NCBI GenBank assembly: GCA_028280675.1
Contig: JANQLI010000047.1
Span: forward strand, 1 to 13,209
Direction: 5' to 3'
Origin: Alphaproteobacteria bacterium
Lineage (GTDB): Bacteria; Pseudomonadota; Alphaproteobacteria; SMXP01
DNA length: 13,209 nucleotides
The notes under the pieces were generated by a model. The model had not been told where the DNA came from. It was given only the letters and a program-made list of their open reading frames with translations, and did not search any database. This document shows, in pieces, positions 1 through 5,315 of this stretch; position 1 is the stretch's first letter; every line of letters begins with the position of its first letter. Both the position numbers and the translations under genes were made by a program.

Positions 1-61
1 CCGCATGACAGCGGCGAATAAGCGCTTGCACCCACATACCGGCTTTCAGGCGTATATCCAT
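1..61 (-). CDS. DUF1491-like protein, N-terminal 20 codons (runs off the left edge)
   Basis: Only the start of this gene is present. Reading leftward from an ATG at 61-59 gives MDIRLKAGMWVQALIRRCHA before the window ends. The pattern RLKAG-W-VQA-IRRC matches, from memory, the N-terminus of the small (about 110 residue) DUF1491 family, which is widespread in Alphaproteobacteria and has no known function. A second in-frame ATG at 37-35 is possible, but it would cut the conserved RLKAG segment, so the ATG at 61 is preferred. No strong ribosome binding site is visible. A CtrA-like site lies 22-37 bp upstream of the start and a GANTC site (67-71) lies immediately before it, so cell-cycle control is possible. 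The family call rests on 20 residues. Confidence 0.6.
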   Translation of the reverse strand, partial: MDIRLKAGMWVQALIRRCHA

Positions 62-82
62 TACAAGAGTCCGAGGGCTCCC

Positions 83-98
83 TTAACAAGGGGTTAAC
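83..98. promoter_or_regulatory. CtrA-like binding site (TTAA-N7-TTAAC)
   Basis: The sequence TTAACAAGGGGTTAAC matches the CtrA consensus TTAA-N7-TTAAC exactly, with TTAA at 83-86 and 94-97. It is the only pair with the correct 7-nt spacing that I found in the window's intergenic regions. It sits 22-37 bp upstream of the DUF1491-like start codon, which is a usual distance for a response-regulator site. The spacer also forms a short palindrome with the left half (CCCTT-aac-AAGGG, 80-92). CtrA itself is not in the window, so the function is inferred. Confidence 0.5.
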
Positions 99-131
99 AG
101 GTGAAGGTGGCTATGGGAACCTTCGCCTAAC

Positions 132-198
132 CATTTTCTTGATCCTTCGAGACAGGCCGCCAAAAAACTTGTCGGCCTTCCTCAGGATGAAGAAAATG
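132..198. repeat. Palindromic intergenic repeat, copy 1 (extended hairpin)
   Basis: The core at 142-190 begins ATCCTTCGAGAC and ends CTCAGGATGA, the two conserved ends of a common alphaproteobacterial intergenic palindrome. In this copy the pairing continues outward: the 15 bases at 132-146 pair with 184-198 with a single mismatch. A central GGCCG/CGGCC stem flanks an A-rich loop around 161-168. The long hairpin lies 3' of the histidine kinase and may act as a transcript end or stabiliser. Confidence 0.65.
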
Positions 199-213
199 TT
201 TTAAACAAGGCCT

Positions 214-253
214 TCATCTTGAGGAGCGAACGCATGTGAGCGTCTCGAAAGAT
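214..253 (-). repeat. Palindromic intergenic repeat, copy 2 (opposite orientation)
   Basis: Read on the minus strand, this segment carries TTCGAGAC (249-242) and ends CTCAAGATGA (223-214), the same ends as copies 1 and 3 with one base changed. Its outer arms pair (atctt 216-220 with aagat 249-253). It is inverted relative to copy 1, only about 24 bp away. A 9-bp inverted match (171-179 with 256-264) also links the two copies. Confidence 0.6.
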
Positions 254-304
254 CGAAGGCCGACTTAAAGAATGATCCCCCATGAGCGGCCACAAGCACC
301 ACAC

Positions 305-2116
305 TTACGCCGCGCCTTTCCAGAGATTGGGCGTTTCTGAGGCGGCGTCTTCCTGCCGTTCCGGCAACGTCACAAGCGTTTGCGGATTCGCGAGTGGGAA
401 GGTCACGCTCACGCATGTGCCTTTGCCGACAGCGCTGGCAAGGCTGACTTCGCCGCCATGAAGTTGCGCCATGGATTTCACAAGAGAGAGACCGAGTCCT
501 GTCCCCTTCACACCTTCTTTTTGCGAGGCTTTGACTTGTTCGTATGGCTGCCCCAAGCGTTCCAGGTCTGCTTTGCTGATCCCGATCCCTGTGTCTGCGA
601 CTTGTAAAAAATACGTCTCCTGTTCGACCGATGCTGCGACGGTCACCGTTCCGCCCTCGGGCGTAAACTTAATCGCATTGGATAACAGGTTGAGCAGAAT
701 TTGCCGCACGGCTTTTTTATCGGCCGACAGCATGGGCAAATCCGACGCCATAATGGTTTCAAAGTTGACAGCGCCTTTTTTCGCAACGCTGCTCACCATT
801 TGCATGGTTTCCGCAACCAAGGCCGGCACATCAATGTCATCACGGTCAAGATCATATTTCCCGGCCTCAATCTTGGCGAGATCCAACACATCGTTGATGA
901 GATTGAGCAGATGATGCCCGCTCTGATGAATGAGATGTGCATATTCGAGATACTTTGCCGATCCAATCGGCCCAAAGGTTTGCGCAGAAATCATGTCCGC
1001 AAATCCAATAATCGCGTTCAAAGGCGTGCGTAATTCATGCGACATCGACGCGAGGAATTGCGACTTTGCTTGATTGGAATGCTCAGCCGCATCAAGATCT
1101 TCGCGCAGATCTTCTTCATAGCGTTGCCGTTCGGAAACATCGCGCGTGACACAAATCACATCAAAGCAGTCCGGCATCGGCAATGCTTTGGGGGTTGGCG
1201 AGAGCCGCGATGCTTCTAAGGACAAAACGGGACGGCAATTGGTTTCGACCCAGACATAATGACCGGCGGCGTGGCGCATGCGATATTCCACTGTTGAATC
1301 GGCGCCAAAATATCCCGCGCGGGTCAGCGCATTTTCGACAGCGCCGCGATCGTCTGGATGGACAAGATCGGACCACGCCACATCGACGCAGGTCCGCACA
1401 TCATAGGCGAGCAGTTTTTCAATGGCGGGCGACGCATAGGTGATCACACCGTCCGAGCCATGCCGGGTCATCACATCGATGGCGTTTTCCGTCAAAAAAC
1501 GAAATTGCGTCTCACTCTGTTCGATGACATCAGCGCGCCATTTCACTTCGCGCAAGCGCAGCACCATAACGAGTGACGCAAACAGAAGCACGCTAACAAA
1601 ACTGCTGGTCATCATCGCATCATGGTTCGCCATGAGCGTGGGCAAGGCGGACGCATCAAGAACCGGCAGCACGCTGTTGAAAACCAAAATGATCGCACTC
1701 ATCGCGGCGGCGAGAGCAATGAGACGGGTATCGCCCCAATAAAACCCAAGCATGGGCAAAAGCAGCAAGAAGGGGAGATAGGCAGAATGCAAGCCGCCCG
1801 TGAAGAAGGACATCATCCCGATATGCAGCGCCAACCCGACAAGCAGCAGCGTTTGCGCCCGCTCCTCCTCTGGGCTGACCCAGCGATATAGGGAGGCCGC
1901 AAGCACCACCGTTAATCCGCTCGCCGCCATAAGGCCGGGTAAGGAGATGGCTTGCTGAAGGCCGAAAAATAAAACTGCAAACCCGGCGAAGAACACAGCA
2001 CCTCCCCAGGCGAGCACGCCAAACAAAAATACGCGCATTGCGAGAATTTCCCGCAGGCGCACTGAGGCGCTGTGACCGAGGCCGTCGAGGGAGGAGGACT
2101 GAAAAATGGGCCGCAT
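305..2116 (-). CDS. Membrane PAS sensor histidine kinase, DivJ/PleC type
   Basis: A 603-residue hybrid of membrane sensor and kinase that should autophosphorylate and pass phosphate to a separate response regulator, since no receiver domain is present. Residues 27-187 form about six hydrophobic helices and include an FFTGGLHSAYLPFL segment that resembles the membrane part of DivJ. A PAS domain covers about 203-330. The HisKA box has SMSHELRTPLN with phospho-acceptor His360. The ATPase domain shows the N box (Asn480), DTGIGI (508-513) and GTGLGLSL (538-545). The length is close to that of Caulobacter DivJ (about 600 residues). The ATG at 2116 has a poor ribosome site; Met27 (2038), just before the first helix, is a possible alternative. 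The upstream region carries three GTTAA-type boxes and two GANTC sites. The exact orthology (DivJ, PleC or another paralogue) is unresolved. Confidence 0.9.
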   Translation of the reverse strand: MRPIFQSSSLDGLGHSASVRLREILAMRVFLFGVLAWGGAVFFAGFAVLFFGLQQAISLPGLMAASGLTVVLAASLYRWVSPEEERAQTLLLVGLALHIGMMSFFTGGLHSAYLPFLLLLPMLGFYWGDTRLIALAAAMSAIILVFNSVLPVLDASALPTLMANHDAMMTSSFVSVLLFASLVMVLRLREVKWRADVIEQSETQFRFLTENAIDVMTRHGSDGVITYASPAIEKLLAYDVRTCVDVAWSDLVHPDDRGAVENALTRAGYFGADSTVEYRMRHAAGHYVWVETNCRPVLSLEASRLSPTPKALPMPDCFDVICVTRDVSERQRYEEDLREDLDAAEHSNQAKSQFLASMSHELRTPLNAIIGFADMISAQTFGPIGSAKYLEYAHLIHQSGHHLLNLINDVLDLAKIEAGKYDLDRDDIDVPALVAETMQMVSSVAKKGAVNFETIMASDLPMLSADKKAVRQILLNLLSNAIKFTPEGGTVTVAASVEQETYFLQVADTGIGISKADLERLGQPYEQVKASQKEGVKGTGLGLSLVKSMAQLHGGEVSLASAVGKGTCVSVTFPLANPQTLVTLPERQEDAASETPNLWKGAA

Positions 2117-2438
2117 TCCAGGGTTTATCGCTCGTTAATCTTAGTGAATCACCTGTTAACAGGATTGCCCATGGATGATTAACAGACTCTAAAGATCCCA
2201 GTTAGAGAATGGCAAAATCTCTCCTATTTCAGGCGATTTTTGATGAAAATAGAGACAAATTGCACACCCGATTGTGCCGCTTTCTTAACCTGCAGGATCT
2301 AAAACCACTCAAACATGGCGGAAAAGTCATGAATTGAATGGAGCCAACAATATGTGTAGATTAAGAAACGGGGCATTTGGGAGCCAAGTCCATAAGCAGG
2401 ACAAGGACACCTACGGTTTGAGTAAGAGGAGTAGCAGG
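2117..2438. promoter_or_regulatory. Divergent promoter region between kinase and secreted protein
   Basis: No gene is seen here. The part next to the kinase start holds GTTAATC (2134-2140), the perfect palindrome CCTGTTAACAGG (2152-2163) and GATTAAC (2177-2183). Their TTAA cores lie 21 and 23 bp apart, roughly two helical turns. GANTC sites occur at 2146-2150 and 2185-2189. Further right are a single TTAAC (2285-2289) and the palindrome CCTGCAGG (2289-2296). An upstream in-frame ATG at 2334 exists for the plus-strand gene but has no ribosome site, so this stretch is treated as leader. No confident sigma-70 promoter could be picked for either gene. Confidence 0.45.
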
Positions 2439-3536
2439 ATGAAACCCAGTTGGGGCATTGGGTTAGCCGCCGTCTTCGTCATGGGGTATGCGCTTACGGG
2501 ACCGGGATCCGTCCCGGACGCTTCCGCAAAGCCGCTTGATTGGCTCAAATCGAAAATCTCTAAGTCAGACGAGAAGACGCCCGACGAGGCCGCTAATCCG
2601 GATGGCCTTGTGGAGGTGGAAAAAGCGGGCGGCGTTGTCATACCGCAAGTCAAGCCGGGCCTTGAGGTGACAGGGAGCGTCTCCGGAACCCCTGCGCAGC
2701 CTGAGATGCTGACATTGGCGGAAGCACAATATAATGGCACGGCGCGTCTGCCATCGATGAAACCGCCACCGCCGCCCCCATCCATGTATGAGCTGGCGCA
2801 CGAATATGAGAAATTCAGCGCTGATCTTGATCAAATCAGCACCATGAAAATCAATACGCCAAAGACTGTGCGGTCAGCCTACAACACACTCGCAGCGCCG
2901 CACCCTGATTTACTGGCAACGGGATGGATGGCGAAAGCCGCACGGATCGTGTCGGAAACACCGGCCTTCCAACGCACACTTGACGCAAAGTTAGAGAAGG
3001 ACGGCCGTGAGAAGTTCGTCAAGAAACTCACCAAGAGTAAAAAATACGCCAGTAAAACCTTTAAAGATCCCGCGATCGAACGCACCATTGTGCAAGCAAT
3101 CGCCGATGACGTCGGCGCCATGCACACGCTCGGCGCCAGCTTCCGTGAGACAGCCATTCAAATGGGCCGGTCACGCTGGGGCGCCAATGAGCAAGAACCC
3201 ATCACCACCTTTGCCTCAACAGGCAATACAGCGAAGGCCTATCAGCTTTCCAATGCACGGCCGATGGCGACAATGGGACCCATCGCGGATCGTATCCTGA
3301 ACCTGGCGGCGCGCATGTCGATCGGCGCAGCGGAAGGCAGCCATCGCGCTGAAACCGATAAGCTGGTCACAATCACCGAGATGAACCAATGCCTGTCCTG
3401 GGCCAAGCTTAACATGAACCAATGTTCGGCGGCGGCGGCGAAACCATCGGAGCTCGCATTCTGCACAGGCAAACATGCCCTCAAAGAAAGAGCCAATTGC
3501 TGGTCATGGCTTGTGTCTTTCGACGATACGATCTAA
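2439..3536 (+). CDS. Exported protein of unknown function with Pro-rich linker and Cys-rich C-terminus
   Basis: I do not recognise this 365-residue protein. The start at 2439 is chosen because GAGGAG (2426-2431) sits 7 nt upstream and the N-terminus then reads as a signal peptide: a short charged start, a hydrophobic core (8-20) and an ASA site at 28-30 that suggests cleavage before Lys31. The mature part has a Lys/Glu-rich segment, a low-complexity stretch with six prolines (109-114), and a long helical region (115-310) rich in Lys and Ala. Four cysteines near the end (318, 329, 342, 354; spacing C-x10-C-x12-C-x11-C) could form two disulfides in the periplasm. The gene stands alone between a divergent promoter region and a strong terminator. 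An enzyme role is not suggested by any motif I can see. Confidence 0.8.
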   Translation: MKPSWGIGLAAVFVMGYALTGPGSVPDASAKPLDWLKSKISKSDEKTPDEAANPDGLVEVEKAGGVVIPQVKPGLEVTGSVSGTPAQPEMLTLAEAQYNGTARLPSMKPPPPPPSMYELAHEYEKFSADLDQISTMKINTPKTVRSAYNTLAAPHPDLLATGWMAKAARIVSETPAFQRTLDAKLEKDGREKFVKKLTKSKKYASKTFKDPAIERTIVQAIADDVGAMHTLGASFRETAIQMGRSRWGANEQEPITTFASTGNTAKAYQLSNARPMATMGPIADRILNLAARMSIGAAEGSHRAETDKLVTITEMNQCLSWAKLNMNQCSAAAAKPSELAFCTGKHALKERANCWSWLVSFDDTI

Positions 3537-3566
3537 TCCACCAGGCATTAATTAGAATTAAGAATC

Positions 3567-3594
3567 AAAAGCGTCCTCTCGTGAGGGCGCTTTT
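3567..3594 (+). terminator. Rho-independent terminator after the exported protein
   Basis: A 12-bp stem (3567-3578 with 3583-3594) closes a TCGT loop. The stem has one G-T pair, begins with AAAA and ends with TTTT, so it can work in either direction. It lies 30 bp after the stop codon of the exported protein gene. Confidence 0.85.
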
Positions 3595-3701
3595 GTGATT
3601 CGGACGTCTAAAATAAGGATCGAATTGTAACGATTGATTTTACATGACCTCAATCCCGATCCCGTACCCTCTCTTCTGTTAACGTGAAATGGGGTGCAAG
3701 C

Positions 3702-4046
3702 ATGATTTTACGATCGATTTTTTGGCTCTTTATCCTGTCATTGATCCTGCCCGACGGCTCATTCGACGCCGCTTACGGCACCGTGATGCGGGCCGCAAAT
3801 GGACCCGTCGAAGCGTCCTTCGGCGAAGATGTCGAGCGCACACTGACAGCGGAAAAGCCGAAATTCTGTGATGATTTTCCCACCACATGCCAGATCGCCA
3901 GCTCTGCGAAACGCACGATCCATCTTCAGGCCATCAACTTGACCGGGGCCCTGAATCATTGGCTGATCGCGCAATACGAGGACACAGAATACCCTTCGAA
4001 TGAAGAGGTCTTCGATGACATCAATGAGGCGCTTGAGCCAATCTAA
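3702..4046 (+). CDS. Small exported or anchored protein of unknown function, possibly truncated
   Basis: This 114-residue protein is not recognised. The ATG at 3702 follows GGGGTG at a suitable distance; a GTG at 3684 would add six residues. Residues 1-17 are strongly hydrophobic (MILRSIFWLFILSLILP) and are probably a signal peptide or membrane anchor. The rest is acidic, with cysteines at 56 and 63 that could pair outside the cytoplasm. The reading frame does not look finished at the stop codon: after TAA (4044-4046) the same frame continues for 34 sense codons with coding-like base composition to a TAG at 4149-4151. A CAA to TAA change at that codon would explain this. The original product would then have been about 149 residues. 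Confidence 0.65.
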   Translation: MILRSIFWLFILSLILPDGSFDAAYGTVMRAANGPVEASFGEDVERTLTAEKPKFCDDFPTTCQIASSAKRTIHLQAINLTGALNHWLIAQYEDTEYPSNEEVFDDINEALEPI

Positions 4047-4242
4047 GCTCTGCAAAATCCGCCTGTTCCGGCGGAAAAACCGCCCTTCCCCGTTGAACTC
4101 AGACCGGACACCATAGAGATTGTGGTTGTGTCCCGCGATCATTTGGCCTAGACCACTGACACACAAAAAAGAGAGCACGTCATCAGACGCTCCCCATGGG
4201 AGGACACACCTCTTCTCATGGACACTTGCATATGAGGCCGGT

Positions 4243-4749
4243 ATGAGTGACACACAACTCGAAGCGGAAATCACAGAAACATTACGTTTAGCCACACCGG
4301 ATGATGTGCCGGTCATTCTGCAACTGATCAAATCCTTGGCCGAATATCAGCGCCAAGGAAATCACGTCAGCGTGACCGCCGAAGACCTCAAGCGAGATGG
4401 CTTTGGACCGCACCCGCAATTCCAATGCATTTTGGCGGAAGTGAATGACAAAGCGGTGGGCCTGGCGATCTTCCATCGCACCTATTCGACATGGGAAGGC
4501 GCGCGCGGGTTTTACATCGACGATCTTTTTGTGGACGAAAGTGTGCGCGGCATCGGGATGGGACATAAACTGATCCGCGAAGTCGCCCGCATGGCGAAGG
4601 AGCAAGACTGCACTTATCTTGCGCTCAATGTGGTGCACGCCAATCCGGCGCGGAACTTTTATGACCGCTTTGGCTTTACCCATGTCGATGATCTTCTGAC
4701 ATACCGTTTGATGGGGTCAGATAAAATGGACCACTTGATCGAGTCCTAA
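4243..4749 (+). CDS. GNAT N-acetyltransferase, spermidine/spermine acetyltransferase-like
   Basis: A 168-residue single-domain acetyltransferase that should move an acetyl group from acetyl-CoA to an amine in the cytoplasm. Similarity to the SSAT (diamine acetyltransferase) branch is visible throughout: LRLATPDDVPVILQLIKSLA near the start, FHRTYSTWEGARGFYIDDLFV (79-97), the acetyl-CoA loop VRGIGMG (101-107) and NFYDRFGF with Tyr140, at the position of the catalytic tyrosine of the family. Length is typical. The start at 4243 is set by GAGG five bases upstream and by the beginning of the conserved domain; longer frames add unlikely residues. Only 5 bp separate it from sufE, so the two are probably co-transcribed. 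The real substrate may be a polyamine or another small amine such as thialysine. Confidence 0.85.
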   Translation: MSDTQLEAEITETLRLATPDDVPVILQLIKSLAEYQRQGNHVSVTAEDLKRDGFGPHPQFQCILAEVNDKAVGLAIFHRTYSTWEGARGFYIDDLFVDESVRGIGMGHKLIREVARMAKEQDCTYLALNVVHANPARNFYDRFGFTHVDDLLTYRLMGSDKMDHLIES

Positions 4750-4754
4750 CGCCA

Positions 4755-5198
4755 ATGACCAACCTGTCCGCAGCACCGGCATCAATTGATGACTTGATTG
4801 ATGATTTTACCTTTCTTGACGATTGGGAAGAGCGCTACAGCCATGTCATTGAACTCGGCAAAAAACTTGTCCCCCTCGACGCTGCGCAAAAAACAGAAGA
4901 GACAAAAGTCCGCGGCTGTGTCAGCCAAGTGTGGATGATCTCCGGCTTCGAGCAAACAGATCCCCCGGCACTGGTCTTTCGCGGGGAAAGCGATGCCCAT
5001 ATCGTGCAAGGTCTCATCGCCATCTTACTGGCGATTTATAATCACCGCAGCCCGGAAGACATCCTCGCCATCGATGCGCAAAACATCTTTCAGCAAATGG
5101 GGCTGCATGATGCGCTTACCCCGCAGCGATCTAACGGTCTGGCCTCAATGGTGCAGCGTATCCGCGCCGATGCAGAGCAAGCGCTTAACAAAACGTAA
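4755..5198 (+). CDS. sufE: SufE-family sulfur acceptor for Fe-S cluster assembly
   Basis: SufE takes persulfide sulfur from the cysteine desulfurase SufS and hands it to the SufBCD scaffold. The 147-residue length is normal. The N-terminus IDDLIDDFTFLDDWEERY is the family signature, and the catalytic cysteine is Cys55 in the KVRGCVSQVW motif. The later region (GLIAILLAIYNHRSPEDI) matches the conserved helix and loop of the fold. No sufS or sufBCD gene is in the window; in many Alphaproteobacteria sufE lies away from the suf operon. The gene follows the acetyltransferase stop by 5 bp with only a weak ribosome site, suggesting translational coupling. Confidence 0.93.
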   Translation: MTNLSAAPASIDDLIDDFTFLDDWEERYSHVIELGKKLVPLDAAQKTEETKVRGCVSQVWMISGFEQTDPPALVFRGESDAHIVQGLIAILLAIYNHRSPEDILAIDAQNIFQQMGLHDALTPQRSNGLASMVQRIRADAEQALNKT

Positions 5199-5315
5199 AA
5201 GGCGTGTCGCATCTTGGCACAGTGATGTCCACTCAATTGTGTCAGACCTCTAACCGAATTCTAAGATTTATCCTCTAGCCTGCTCCCTTCTCGGTAAGCG
5301 TGGGGTAGTTCAGGC
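5199..5315. promoter_or_regulatory. Intergenic leader of the A-T-TE synthetase gene
   Basis: This 117-bp gap has no gene and no clear terminator for the sufE transcript. The only element supported is a GGGGT run (5302-5306) about 10 bases before the ATG at 5316, which probably serves as the ribosome site. No GANTC or paired TTAA site was found. Confidence 0.4.

Larger units (their letters stand above)
62..304. other. Intergenic region with CtrA-like site, hairpin and two palindromic repeats
   Basis: No gene is seen between the DUF1491-like start and the histidine kinase stop. From left to right the region holds a GANTC site (67-71), a CtrA-like site (83-98), a hairpin with 10-bp arms at 99-108 and 119-128 (one G-T pair, 10-nt loop), and two palindromic repeat copies in opposite orientation (132-198 and 214-253). 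The repeats lie just 3' of the kinase gene and could end its transcript, but neither is followed by a clear run of T on the minus strand. Confidence 0.6.

Noticed and set aside
2334..2438. Upstream ATG at 2334 that would extend the exported protein by 35 residues.
   Set aside because: No ribosome site precedes it, the added residues would bury the signal peptide, and a strong GAGGAG site supports the ATG at 2439.
3702..4046. Resemblance of the small exported protein (FC-x6-C and a following N/E-rich stretch) to the N-terminus of transglutaminase-like cysteine proteinases (BTLCP).
   Set aside because: Only the Cys spacing and a few residues match. No catalytic Cys-His-Asp region follows in any frame, including the 34-codon extension.
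4059..4084. Mutually exclusive hairpins CCGCC / GGCGG / CCGCC that look like an attenuator before the acetyltransferase gene.
   Set aside because: The arms are only 5 bp, there is no T tract or leader peptide, and the repeats are explained by Pro and Ala codons in the coding-like frame that continues after 4046.
4120..4242. Upstream extension of the acetyltransferase to 4120.
   Set aside because: The added 41 residues show no similarity to GNAT proteins, and the ATG at 4243 has GAGG at good distance and gives the usual family length.
3759..4331. Long minus-strand open frame of 190 codons across the small exported protein and the acetyltransferase start.
   Set aside because: It lies opposite coding sequence on the plus strand, has no convincing ribosome site or recognisable domain, and crosses the plus-strand start of a well-supported gene.
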